Source of the DNA: Emydura subglobosa
Taxonomy: Eukaryota; Chordata; Testudines; Chelidae
DNA: 64,000 nucleotides
Assembly: GCA_007922225.1 (NCBI GenBank)
Contig: ML680055.1
Span: 4,088,543 to 4,152,542 of the forward strand
Reading direction: 5' to 3'
Positions 31,931 through 42,440 of this stretch are shown piece after piece; position 1 is the stretch's first letter, and each line of letters opens with the position of its first letter. The notes under the pieces are model-generated. The model did no database searches and had not been told where the DNA came from. It saw nothing but the letters and a program-made list of their open reading frames with translations. The position numbers and the translations under genes were made by a program.

Positions 31931-32340
31931 AGCCTGTATCCAATTTGTCCTTTATTAGGTTATCCACACAGCAACTGTGTGAAGGAGGGAAGTGCTGTTA
32001 CCTCCATTTCACAGACGGGGAACCCAGGCACAGAGAGGCTCAGGGCATATCTACACTGCGCCTGCGTATGAGCCTCCTCAGTCTGGGTTCACAGACACGC
32101 GTAGCGCTCTAAATACAGCGGTGCAGATGTGGCAGGCAGGAAGCGGGGGTGGGCTTGAGAAACCCGAGGCACAACATCAAAACACCCGCTTCTTTTTGGA
32201 GCACTCGGGCAAGGCTGCGGATCCGGGCTGGGAGGCGGGTTCCCAGGTGCAGTGTAGATATACCCCAAGTGACTTGGCCCAGGTCACACAGGGAGTCAGC
32301 AGGAGAGCAGGGAACTGAACGCAGATCTGCACCAACCATA
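31931..32340 (-). mobile_element. MIR-like SINE split by a MITE
   Basis: The left part has CCTCCATTTCACAGACGGGGA and ACCCAGGCACAGAGAGGCTCA (to 32042). The right part resumes as AAGTGACTTGGCCCAGGTCACACAGGGAGTC (32267 on, in two overlapping words) and GGGAACTGAACGCAGATCTG. Joined, these follow the inverse MIR order without a missing block of more than a few bases. Confidence 0.8.
32043..32266. mobile_element. MITE family M8, complete, nested in MIR
   Basis: It is 224 bp with terminal inverted repeats GGGCATATCTACACTGC and, inverted from the right end, GGGTATATCTACACTGC (one mismatch). It lies exactly at the break in the MIR. Noncoding. The high identity of the ends suggests it is younger than most elements here. 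Confidence 0.85.
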
Positions 32341-32776
32341 GAGGTTCTGCCTTCCATTTCTAGCACTGGCCCACCCAGAGGAAATTGCCGTTGCTGTTTG
32401 TCACCGAAGCTTTAAACTAAGGGAACAGTGGTCCTTCACGTGGCACTGCCACCCCCTGGGGCAGCATGGGGAAAAAAACACGCCCCGTTACACTCTGCCT
32501 ACCTTGCGCTAGTCCAAATGGCTCCGCACAGCTGCTTTGCATCCCCAGAGGGCCATGAATCAGACAGGAGGGAGCCTGCTCTCTCTAAAGACAGCCCCAT
32601 CCAAGTGTTGTCATCGCGCTGCTGACCCCTTGGGCCCCACTGCCTGCGATGCTCTCATGAAAACTGCAGGTGAGATGGAAAAGCCAGCTGCCTCGGTGGG
32701 TTTGGGAACTATCCTGTGGTGTTTAACGCAGGAGCAGGGATCTTCGCCCTGGTGTTCTGGCCCAGACATGGCTGCA

Positions 32777-32993
32777 GGGAGGCAGTATTGCCTAGTGGAC
32801 TGAACTGGGCTGTACTTTTGGCCCTGCCGCTGGCCGTCTGGCTGACCTTGGGCAAATCATTGTCCCGCTCTGTGCCTCAGTTTCCCCATCTGCCGAAAAA
32901 GGGAGATAAAGATACTGACCTCCTTTTGTAAAGCGATTTGAAATCTACTGATGAAAAGTGCAGCTAAGAGCTAGACATTTATTTCTTTATTTA
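32777..32993 (+). mobile_element. MIR-like SINE
   Basis: The head is GGCAGTATTGCCTAGTGGAC, the core CTGACCTTGGGCAAATCATT, then CTCTGTGCCTCAGTTTCCCC, GATACTGACCTCC, AAAGCGATTTGAAATCTACT and AAGAGCTAGACATTTATTTC. A nearly complete copy. Confidence 0.9.
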
Positions 32994-33841
32994 TCTGAGT
33001 GGCAGGTGGAGTGATCCAGGTGCGAAGTTTGTTTGTTAATTGTTTGGGGCTGCTGCCAGCAGACAGATGCTCTGTAAATGTCACCTCTGTGGGGCCAGGC
33101 TCTCAGCTGGGGTAGCTCACCAAAGCTTTGCTGAGGCCTGTGGGGGAATCCAGCTGGAATTAATTATATCGCTGAAAATGACCTACCAATGATGGGGTTC
33201 TGAGCTCTCTCCATTCTCACCTGCGCTCCCGCCTCACACAGTGGAACCCCGCATCATTCCTCGCCCCACAGCCGGGCAAGATGGCAAAGACATGAACTGC
33301 CCTGCTGGGGCAAGACTTCCCCAAAGGAGGGGGTGGGCAGGGTCAGGGCAAAGCCAACGGTCCTGCACCTTCTCCATGCTGATCAGCGGAGCTGAGCCAA
33401 TGCGGGGGGAGCACATGGGCTGCCCAGTTACAGCTGTGCAGTACCCTAGAGTCCCAGGAGCAGGATTGGCTGCATCAATCAGCCTGCTCTCAGGAAGTGG
33501 TTCCTTTGAGCGCCCTGGAGACAGGTTAGCACTCAAATCCCACCCCATCTGTGTGAAGCGTGGTGATAACTTGCAGCACGTCCGCAGGGACTGTCTCTGC
33601 TGCTGAGCCGATCCCGGAGGTTCTAGCTGAGCGGCCTATGCATCGTCCAATGGGTGTTTGGCTTTCTGGGTGAAAATCCGAGCACTGTTCCCGCCTGGCG
33701 GGTGCCCGCTCACCCGCTGGGCTCCTCTCCCAGAGTTTCAATGGGCAGAGTCGCAGAGCAGGACGAGCCCGGCTGCGGTGGCGCAAGGGACGGCGCTGGA
33801 GCCGTTGGGTGTGACTGGCGAAATGGAAGAGATGAGTGAAA
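32994..33841. other. No feature recognised
   Basis: Frames of 104 codons (minus) and 121 codons (plus) share bases at 33234-33606. No motif in either. Confidence 0.45.
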
Positions 33842-34322
33842 CTATAAGGCAGGTTTTCTAATCCTTTAATCATTCTTGTGACTCTTCTCTGAATCCTCGT
33901 CAATGTATTGACATCCTTCTTGAATTATGGGCACCAGAACTGGACACAGTATTCCAGCAGCGATCGCACCACTGCCAAATACAGAGGTCAAATAACCTGT
34001 CTACTCCTGCTTGAGATTCCCCAGTTTATGTATCCAAAGATAGCATTAGCCTTTTTGGTCAGAGGGGTGGTGATAGATAATCAGCTGAACATGAGCTCCC
34101 AGTGTGAAGCTAAGTCTTTTTCAGAATGACTCCTTCAGAGAATAGAGTCCCCTGTCGTGTAATATGGCCTACATGTTTTGTTCCTAGATGTGTACATTTA
34201 CATTTAGCCATATTAAAATGCATATTGTTTGCTTGCACCCATTTGAGGAAGCAATCCGGATTGCACTGTCTCAGTGACTGTCCTCTTCATTATTTACCAC
34301 TCCTCCAACTTTTGTGTCATCG

Positions 34323-34568
34323 TCAAACAATCAGTGACAATTTGATGTTTTCTTCCATGTCATTTATAAAAATATTAAATAGCATAGGGCCAAGAACCAA
34401 TCCAGGCAGGACCCCACTAGAAACACACCCATTCGATGAGGAATCCTCATTGTCAATTGTATTTTGAGACCTATCCGTCAGCCAGCTTTTCATCCATTTA
34501 ATGAATGCCACGTCAATTTTATATCCTTCTAGGTTTTTTAACCAAAGTATCATGCAGTACCAAGTCAA
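34323..34568 (-). pseudogene. CR1 reverse-transcriptase core, broken
   Basis: An 81-codon open piece inside the CR1. It contains the palm segment ending SSGVLPGLVLGPMLFNIFIN, corresponding to CR1 SGVPQGSILGPVLFNIFIND. A frameshift falls before the FDDD box, which is read in another frame at 34316-34327. CR1 reverse transcriptase primes on nicked target DNA, but this copy cannot encode it. Confidence 0.85.
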
Positions 34569-35334
34569 ATGCCTTACGGGTGTCTACGTATATTACATCA
34601 ACACTATTATCTTTCTCAATCAAACTTACAATCTCATCAGAAAAAGATATCAAGTTAGTTCTACGGGATCTATTTTTCATAAATCCATGGTGATCGGCAG
34701 TGATTATATTACCCTCCGTTAATTCTTTATTAACAGAGTCTGTATCAGCCTCTTCGTTACCTCGCCTGGGACCGATATCAGACTGAGAGGCCTGTAATTA
34801 CCCTGGGCATCCTGTTTATCCTTTTAAAATATCGGCCCAACATTAGCCTTCTTTCAGTCTTCTGGAACTTCCCCAGTGTTCCAAAACATATTGAAAATCA
34901 GCATTAACATTCCAGCAAGCGTCTCAGCCAACTTTTTTTTTTAAAACAAAACTCTTGGATGCAAATTATCCTCACCTGCTGATTAAAAAATGTCTAACTT
35001 TAGTAGTTGCTATTTAACATCCTCCTGACATAATAATGGAAGAGAAAGAGCATTATCATATGATATGATGACATCATCTGTTTTTTCCACCAAATACCGA
35101 ACTGAAATATTTTGTAATACTTCTGCACTTTTTTACCATTTCCATCTAGTTGGACACCAATACCATTGCTAGCATTCTTTTTTGTTGCTAATATACTTTA
35201 AAACGCCTTCTCGTTGTCCTTAACTCTATTGGCTATAGATTTCTCCTTGTGCCCCTTTGCATCCCTTATCAATTTTCTACATTTCCTAGCTTCTGATTTA
35301 TATTCTTTACTATCAATTTCCCCTCTCTTCCATT

Positions 35335-35338
<4 letters not shown>

Positions 35339-35380
<42 letters not shown>
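35339..35380. repeat. (TA)n microsatellite inside CR1
   Basis: About 20 uninterrupted TA units within the LINE. It gives the spurious IYIYIY run in translation. Confidence 0.95.
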
Positions 35381-35381
<1 letters not shown>

Positions 35382-35618
35382 GTTTTATAGCTGTCTTCAC
35401 TTCCCCTCTAAACCAAGTCAGTTTTTTAATCAATAAGGTCTTCTTCCTCGATAGTGTCTTTTGCAGCATCCAGTAAAATGTTCTTAAACAATTCCAAATG
35501 ATCATTCACATTTTTCTAATTAAATGTTTCGTCCCAGCTAATTTGGATCATAATTGTTTTTAGCTTTGTGAAATTGGCCCTTTTAAAGCAGCAGGTATAT
35601 ATAATACTGGCTTAGATT

Positions 35619-35915
35619 TTATTCTTTTTTGCACATTATAAATGTGATCAAGTCATGATCACTTGTACCTAAGTTACCATTATTTGTTTTGGTTCTGTGA
35701 TCAAGTTCGTCTTTATCTGCCAAGACAAGGCCTAATATAGAATTCCTGGGTGTTGGATGCGATATTTTTTGAGTTAGCAAATTGTCATCTGTAATATTTA
35801 GAAATTCCAAAGATGTTTTAGTCCTGGTTGCATGAGACCTCCAGCATATGTCTGTCAGATTGAAGTCTCCCAGGATCATGCAGCTTTTTTCCCTACACAT
35901 CATAGATATGTACAT
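35619..35915 (-). pseudogene. CR1 endonuclease C-terminal half, broken
   Basis: A 98-codon piece containing MILGDFNLTDICW, RNSILGLVLADKDEL and NLGTSDHDLITF. GDFN and SDH are the conserved residues of the apurinic-type endonuclease of CR1 and L2 LINEs. The N-terminal half lies upstream in other frames, with stops. Confidence 0.85.
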
Positions 35916-36262
35916 AAGGAGTCAGTCATCCTGTTCACTAGTGTGGTTTGATGGTCTGTAGCAGACACCGACTAACACCCCATCTTGTGCTTTATCTGTT
36001 AGGACCATAAGCATTCAAGTTCATTTTCTTTTGAGTTATCAGTGATTCAGAAACAGATAATGTCATTTTTGACATAAAAAGCCCCTCCCTCCTCCCCTTT
36101 TGCCCATTTGATCCTTCCTAAATAGGTTATAACCATTGATTTTAGCATTCCAGTCATGGGAGTTATCCCGCCAGGTTTCAGCTATATCAACTGGATTGAA
36201 TTTATACTCATAAATGAGCAATTCCATTCCTCTGGTTTGTTACGCAGGCTCCTAGCACTAGA

Positions 36263-36999
36263 GGATCCCGGCTGGTATCCCAGGATCCCGGGGATTAATC
36301 CAGACTCATCTCTGATTATAGCAGGGCATAGAAATGAGCCTTTGGAATAGGGCCTGGAACCACAAATTCAAATTGTTTCCACAGGACCCCCGCCGCTTGT
36401 ATTACACGACAGGTGCTCAAATAATCCGCCTCTCTGAGCTGGTGAGGGGCAACCCTGCTCTCTATTACCTCAGTGTAAATGCCCGGGTTTTTATAGAACC
36501 CCTCTGAATTGACACTGGTGTAACAGAGAACAGAATCAACCCTTCAGGGAAGAAAATCCTATGCAGGCACCTGAATCTGACATTGTAGCAAGCTGGCAAG
36601 GCAGCTTTTGATCTGTTGCTGAAGGGCTAACCAGGAGGGGAGGGCCCACTGGCATTCCTTGATCTGAAGGGTCTACCTGGCTGAGATTTCATGGGGCTGG
36701 GCCCAAACTGCTCAAACTAAAAGAAGAAGGTGAAAGTGGGGAGAGGAAAGCAGCAGAACTCCGGCCGGCACAGCTGGATCGGGAGGGCGATCTGTCACAG
36801 GGCTACTGGGAGAAGGAGACGTTGTGTAGCTTTCAGGGGGGGAGATGGATGTAAAAAGGTACATTTTGGTGTTGGATTTCAACGGGAACGTTCTTGTCCC
36901 TCTGAATCCAAGAGTGGGTCGGTCCCCAGGCCTCTGCGCTGCAGAAAAAGCTGACAAAGGTGCCAAATGGTGCCAACTCTGCCACAGGCCCTCAGGCCT
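36263..36999. other. No feature recognised
   Basis: GGATCCCGGCTGGTATCCCA and GGATCCCGGGGATT near 36265-36297 form an imperfect internal duplication. CAGTGTAAATGCC and GACACTGGTGTAACAG at 36475-36530 may be repeat R3. No coding evidence. Confidence 0.4.
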
Positions 37000-37085
37000 G
37001 AGTCTGATCTCACTCAGACAGGTTGGCTTCCAGTGGCATCTGTGGAGTCACTCCAGATTTACACTGGCATGAGTATAGAAATGGG
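37000..37085. repeat. Dispersed repeat R3 fragment
   Basis: GAGTCTGATCTCACTCAGAC, GGAGTCACTCCAGATTTACAC and TGGCATGAGTA repeat the phrase order seen at 31465 and 39345. Confidence 0.4.
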
Positions 37086-37117
37086 CTGGATTTTCAAAGG
37101 GATTTATGCACCTCATT

Positions 37118-37480
37118 TGTGTTTGTGGGCACATGGGTGTGTGCATAGGATCACAGGTCCGTGTGCACACCGGTGTGTACCTATGTGGTGCGTGCGTGGG
37201 ATTACGACAAGGGTGTGCATACACGCGCACGTGCATTGAAGAGTGCATGAGATCACAGGATCTGTGTACATGTTTGCAGAGGAGCATTGCACGTGCGCAC
37301 ATGTGAGCATGTGCGCAGGATCACTCTGTGCGTGTGTGATACAATCACTTGGTGTGCGCGCACGTGTTCCCATGGGATCCCTGTGTGTGTGTGTGTGTGT
37401 GTGTCAGCATGTACACACGCAAGGGAGTGTGTAGAGGGGATCACTGCGTCGGTATGTGCGTGTTTGCATTTCACCCACAA
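37118..37480. repeat. Degenerate minisatellite, alternating purine-pyrimidine
   Basis: About 360 bp of TG/CG/CA alternation is punctuated by GGATCAC-like words at roughly 37148, 37198, 37250, 37317, 37375 and 37437, giving units of about 50 to 67 bp. It includes GTGTGCGCGCACGTG and a (TG)12 run at 37382-37404. Overlapping cysteine- and histidine-rich frames on both strands are artefacts. Confidence 0.75.
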
Positions 37481-38379
37481 CTACCCTCCCTGCCTCTCTC
37501 TAGAACCCAAATTGCTTGTGACCTGGGGTGCCCCAGCGACATCTCCCCGCCCTGCTGGCCCATCCTGGTATTTACAGCAGGCGCGGAGCCCGGAGCTGAG
37601 GTTATGGGCAGGCTCCAGCCCCGCATCATTTCACACCACGCTGCCTTTGCCAAGTGCGCCGTCCACACTCTCCAGCCTTTGTATCCCCGCTGGTTAACCC
37701 TTCCTCTCCCAGCAGAGCCCACTGCAACCCTGCCAGCCCCTTCCCTGGGGTCTTGCCGCAAGAGACCCTGGCATTTGCCATTTCCCATCGCCCTGCCTTT
37801 TCGTTCCTATGTCAGAGCAGACACCTCCTCAACCATTTGGAGGAAGCAGGCATGACAGCTCCCCCCTGTCCTTCAAAGCGGCTGGCTAAAGCCAGGCTCA
37901 GGGGAACAAGTGTGCTAAGTGTGTGTGTGTGTGTGTGTGTGCGTGCAGGGAAAGATCTGCCTCTGCCCTGTCACCCTTGTCTCTCATTTCTCCGTGACTG
38001 GTGGAGGTGGGGGGTGGAGTGCAGGGAAGGGCCCCATTGAAATTCACGGCCGGCGAACCTGATCCGAATGTGATATTCTCGTCCGCTCCCTGCACCGGCC
38101 AGGCAGCGCACTGCCGCTTTGCCAGGAGATGCAGGGATGAGTCAAGGCCCAGCCAGCAACCGCTGGGGCTCCTATTACCTAAGGGTTGGGGGGGAGGAAC
38201 AGCCAGGGATCGCATCCAAGCCCACCCCAGTTGATTAGCTGCATCTCTGTGTTTACTTACAGCAGCTGCCGGGGCTTCTTCCTGCCCTTCTGGGCCCTTG
38301 TGTGTCGTTCTTTTGTGTGTCTGTGTCTTCCCCTCCACAAGCCTCACTTCGCTAGTGAGACGCCACCTGTGCCCCTCCC
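37481..38379. other. No gene recognised; contains a GT tract
   Basis: GC-rich. Frames of 168 codons (plus 37349-37855) and 185 codons (minus 37898-38455) begin or end inside simple repeats and show no domain. Confidence 0.45.
37919..37946. repeat. (GT)n microsatellite
   Basis: About 11 GT units followed by GCGTGC. Confidence 0.95.
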
Positions 38380-38660
38380 ACTTGGCGCAGCCCGGCAATC
38401 GCCGGGCCTGGGTCTCGGCTGTGATGGGCTGGGTCGCTGTGGCCTGGTTTTGCATGGCTGGATAGAAATGCAGGGAGAGGAAGAAGGGCCCGGGTCTGTC
38501 TCAGAGACAGCGGGAAAGCGCCCCCCCGCGCGGCCGGACGTCCCCGAATGGGATGGGACAGCCAATGCCATTCAGAGACTGAAACGGCTCCTCCGGGGGA
38601 AGGAGGAGGTGGGGCAGGCAGCTAAAATGGCGCTGATCCCCGGGGGGGCTCAGGGATCGT
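38380..38660. other. CpG-rich patch
   Basis: CpG pairs are frequent compared with the rest of the window. By eye, about 14 lie in 38501-38660, including GCGCGGCCGGACG. The patch is short and not next to a recognisable first exon, so a promoter call is not supported. Confidence 0.4.
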
Positions 38661-38959
38661 GACGGGTGCTCTGCACCTCCAGGCCGCCACGTGGGATCCC
38701 GGCCGTGGCTGAAAGTGGTGACCACCTGTTCCGAGTCCCCTGTGCCACTGTCTCCACCCAGACCCATACGGACTGGGCTCAGTTTCCACAACTCTAGCTG
38801 TCAGCTGGCTCTCAGGGGCCCAGACTCTCCTCTCCAGGCCTGCGGGAGAGTTACTCCACGTCTACACCTCAGTCGGGGAGGTCAGCCTCAGGCCCACTCC
38901 GGGCTGCAGAGGGAGAAGGCTTTTGGAAAATCGAGGCCATCTCCGCACCAGGAGCTCTT

Positions 38960-39125
38960 TGCCAGTACAGATACATTGGTGTATTACACTGGGAAAGTGC
39001 TCCCGGTGCAGACAATTTATACCGCTCTGGCTTTATTCCAGTGCCCAGAGCAAAATAAGCGATGCCACCATAGCTGCACCTACACGAGGGGCTTTTGCCG
39101 GCACACAGGCCTGTGCTGGCAGAAG
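38960..39125. mobile_element. MITE fragment, related wording to M2
   Basis: TATTACACTGGGAAAGTGCTC, ATTTATACCGCTCTGG, ACCATAGCTGCACC, TACACGAGGGGCTTTTGCCGG. These phrases occur in turtle MITEs with internal TTACACTGG. The ends are not clear. Confidence 0.45.
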
Positions 39126-39344
39126 TCTGCAGCATAGCCAGGACCAGGGAGAGCCCAAAGAGGTCCGTGGCAGGATGAGCAGAGAGAGAGGGGGCCCGAG
39201 TCTGAGCTCACCGTGGTTTCTCATCCCAGTGACTCCACTGCTTCCAATGGCGCGACACCTGATTGGCACGAATGCTCTGAGTCCAGGCCATGCAGGGGTC
39301 ATAGAGGCTGAATTCCCTTCCCAGCCCCAGAGCTTTAAACCCAC

Positions 39345-39410
39345 ATGCTCAGATTCTGATCTCAGCTCCCCCCGCTGTAAATCTGGAGTCACTCGTTGAC
39401 TTAACTCACC
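39345..39410. repeat. Dispersed repeat R3 fragment
   Basis: ATTCTGATCTCAGCTCCCCC, TGTAAATCTGGAGTCACTCG and TTGACTTAACTC follow the R3 phrase order. Confidence 0.4.
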
Positions 39411-39751
39411 GCTTCCCAAACGTTTGGAAGCAGAGCTCCCTTTTCTCAAAAGTGAATCTCCCCCCCGCCCCTCACAACTCAGCCATGTGCGATTAAAGGC
39501 CTCCCCCCCGCAATCTTAACGTAGACATCTCCTCTAATCCCCTGGCCCGGCTAGTCCTTTGCATCCCACCAGGCAAGCACGCTCCACGTGTTAGGAAATG
39601 CTGACATAAACGGAGCAATTCCAGATTTAAACCGGTGTGAGACAGGCACATGAGACAGTCTTTGCAACGTGCTTTGCCACGCAAGTTGCTATAGAAACCT
39701 AAGGTACAATTATTAACAATTATTATTCTCCCAGGAACAGATTTACAAAAG

Positions 39752-39962
39752 TCTGTGTGACTTAGTAGATAAAGCACTGGAACGGGAGTTTAAAGACCAG
39801 GGCTCCATTCCCAGCTCTGCCCCTAGGTGACCTGGGGCAAGCCACTGCCTTGCTCTGTGCCTCAGTTTCCCCATTGGTAAAATGGGGATAAGGATAACTG
39901 ACCTCCTTTGTTAAATGCTTTGAGATCTACGGGCAACAAGTAAGAGCTAGTTATTACTGAGG
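39752..39962 (+). mobile_element. MIR-like SINE
   Basis: The head is GTGACTTAGTAGATAAAGCAC, then CATTCCCAGCTCTGCCCC, the core GTGACCTGGGGCAAGCCACT, CTCAGTTTCCCCATTGG, GATAACTGACCTCC, and the end ATGCTTTGAGATCTACGGG. A nearly complete copy. Confidence 0.9.
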
Positions 39963-41055
39963 CTCCTGAAAGGATTCGCAAAACTACCTAAGCAGGTGAG
40001 CTGCCTGGCTCCCATTGAATCACACCTATTAGCAACTTGAGGCACCGAAATCCCTCTGTAAATCTCACCCTAAGGTAGCAGCCCAATGAGGGGGTCCAGC
40101 ACTGCAAGAGAATTGCAAAGGGGCCGTGCAGTTTGTGGGCAGGGTTCTCAACATGCACGGAAGATCTCCAGCCCCCACGTGTATTCTGAACTCTTACCTC
40201 GCCACTGTCTCAGTCCCGCTGTCTCACTGCACAGGTGAGGCTTTGCTGTTAGACGACACGTGTTCCTGAGAGCTACTGGAACAGAGTCGCACACTGTGCC
40301 AATTACAGCAGCATTGTCCACCCCCAGGAGATGATCCTCTCTCAAGAGGTTTCCTCCAGGGGCTCGATGATTTTATTTGTTCTGAAGTGTTTTTAAATTA
40401 AAGCCGAACAGCTCCATAGAATCACTAGCTGCTTCCTGAGAACAACGCGGAATTGCAGCCCCATACCTCCCCGTTACTCAGCTATTGGGTAACCGATACA
40501 CAGCCATCAAGGGCTGCAAGATTGCAGCACACCATAGCCATTTGAAGCTTCAGAGTTGTTTCGTGTAGCGTGTGTTGGATAATAACAGGAGAAGGCTCCA
40601 TCCTTGTAAAATTCAAGTGGCCCTTTACTAAGTATACTCTTTACAGAGGTGCTGCAGCTGGCCGTCCAGCCATGTGCACACAGACTGACTTCCTGGTGCT
40701 GTCTCCAAACTATTGCCTCCACAACCTGTGTTCCTCCCTCCACCTTTATGCAGGTTGCTACCAAGGTGGCAATGGAGCAGAACTCAGACCCTCCAAAAGC
40801 ATCGGCCCCACCCACGCTTGGGTAAACAGGGACTCTCTCTCCGGTGTAGCGGGTCTAGGAAACACACTTAAAGCAGTTTTGTTTTCATTGTTTTTTTCAG
40901 GTCAACAGGCAGGGGATTGGGTTCTTCCCCTCCTGCCACACACACCCCCCTTACTGGAATGGACTGGCCGTGAGGCCCTCCCCCCTCCCAGAGCAGTGGG
41001 TTTTGGAGTTACTACCTCATTGTGATGGATGGGGCAGTTCCCACTTCTTGAAATG
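39963..41055. other. No feature recognised
   Basis: A 151-codon plus frame (40570-41025) and a 102-codon minus frame (40507-40815) overlap. Neither is recognisable. GCATAAAGGTGG on the minus strand near 40750 could be a TATA-like site, without other LTR signals. Confidence 0.4.
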
Positions 41056-41175
41056 ATTGTCTCAGGCTCTCTGCAGACCCAGGAGGATGTGACTGCCTCT
41101 ATTATAACCAGTGCAATTGTCTCAGGCTCTCTGAAGACTCAGGCAGGAGCTGCTGCATCACTCACACTCAGGCCA
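41056..41175. repeat. 60-bp tandem duplication
   Basis: ATTGTCTCAGGCTCTCTG begins at 41056 and again at 41116, exactly 60 bp apart. The first 35 to 40 bp of each unit match closely (CAGACCCAGG versus AAGACTCAGG), and the rest has diverged. Confidence 0.7.
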
Positions 41176-41543
41176 TATTTCCAAGCATGTCTTCCCAACC
41201 GGCAGCAATTTCTTTTTTTCCGAAAGTGAACACTCAATGGCCAGCCACCATGCACACACAAATTCGCACCCTGGCAGCACCAGATCCAGAAGGTCCTGGG
41301 TAACAAAGCATTTGACCATGACAGCCTGCATCCCCTCGTTAACCTACATCACTGTGGCAGCCGCTGTCCTTTATGCCGAGAATACAGGACAAAGATAATG
41401 AGAAGCGCTTGTGACAATCAGGGTCCAGACACTCCACGGGGTGAGGAAAGGGGTCTGAACCCCAAAGAATAAATGACTGAATCAAGTGAGGTCTTTTATG
41501 AAAGCATATCATGGTCTGAACTTGATGGTCCTTATGGCTATCA

Positions 41544-41603
41544 ATGTGAACGTGTGTATGTGAACGTGTATCCATGTGAACGTGTGTATGTGAACGTGTA
41601 CAT
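41544..41603. repeat. 30-bp tandem duplication of a GTGAACGTGT dimer
   Basis: Two 30-bp units (41544-41573 and 41574-41603), each containing ATGTGAACGTGT twice. The first 27 bases are identical and only the last three differ, so the duplication is recent. Confidence 0.85.
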
Positions 41604-42440
41604 GGTCATTATAACTGTGGTGGAACTCCAGCTTCATCTCACACAACAGGGGCTGAAGCAACCAGGCAAAAAGGGGCACCTCCCAGGTTATATGAAACCA
41701 ACTTCAAGCAGCCATCCATTGATGGGCCCCTGGAGTGAATGGAAAGGCATCGAAACAGAAATGAACACCCCAGTCTTGGAAAACTGAGAAAGGAGGGAGT
41801 TGCCCCCCACGCTGAATCATACCAGAAGAAAGAGAGAGAGAAACCTTTAAAATTAGGCTTAGGTTTGAGGTTTTTTACCCAGACACTGAGGGCCAGCATC
41901 TAAGGGAAGGGCTGTCCATGAAACACTGGCTCCCCGCTAGGACAGAGGGCACGCTGGGAACCTGTTCAGAGGCAACAGGTGACTTGTATTAGAAGAGGGA
42001 ATTCAGCCCACAGAGACGTGCACAGCCTGAGCTTGTCCATTTTCTGTGTCACTTGTATGGCTTTGCTTTTCCTGTCTAGTATTTTCACCCCAACCGGGTC
42101 CCCGGTGTGCAAAGTGTGTGGCGTGCGTGTGCCAAAGTGAACTGATAACTGGGGGCAGCTTTCACCCCTTCGGGGCTGATGAACCAGAGGGGGAAAATCC
42201 AAGTGTCTGGTAGTTAAGAACTTGGGGAGACAGATTTGAGGAGACTTGGGACCAGAAGAGCTAGTGGAGTCACCCTACAAGGAGTAACTAGGGGGGTGAA
42301 AGCCAGGGTGATCTTTATGCTTGTGGGCTGGCTGCTGGCATCATGACCCAGGCAGCCCAGCATTAAAGGCACTCAAGTTACACGGCAGGGGCGACAGAAA
42401 CCCTGACTGGTCTGCGTGATCCCTAGAATGTCACTGCATT
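41604..42440. mobile_element. LTR-like block F, tentative
   Basis: CCACCACAG-type inverse wording near 41620, GAAAGCCAGGGTGATC, TGGCATCATGACCCAGG and a final CCTGACTGGTCTGCGTGATC...GAATGTCAC resemble the end of a turtle LTR as I remember it. No TATA and polyadenylation pair stands out. An unclassified repeat is equally possible. Confidence 0.3.

Larger units (their letters stand above)
33842..36262 (-). mobile_element. CR1-type LINE, endonuclease to RT C-terminus
   Basis: This is the largest element in the window. In minus-strand order: an AP-endonuclease segment with ETWRDNSHDWN (about 36140-36175) and FRKD; then ILGDFNLTDICWRSHAT and the terminal SDHD motif (35652-35663); then reverse transcriptase with FINDM (34350-34370 area) and the catalytic box as FDDDTKVGG (FDDD at 34316-34327, normally FADD); then KKANAIFGYI, LLEYCVQFWCP and RIQRRVTRMIKGLENLPY at the left end. 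Frameshifts and stops break it into several frames, and a (TA)n tract interrupts it. The 3' UTR is missing. Confidence 0.9.

Noticed and set aside
35269..35505. 78-codon minus frame with IYIYIY run as a membrane protein
   Set aside because: The run is the (TA)n microsatellite inside a CR1. The flanks are LINE sequence.
37106..37480. Cysteine- and histidine-rich frames resembling zinc-finger composition
   Set aside because: They are translations of a TG/CA minisatellite, without the regular C2H2 spacing.
37898..38455. 185-codon minus frame
   Set aside because: Its end translates a (GT)n tract as histidine-threonine repeats, and no domain is visible.
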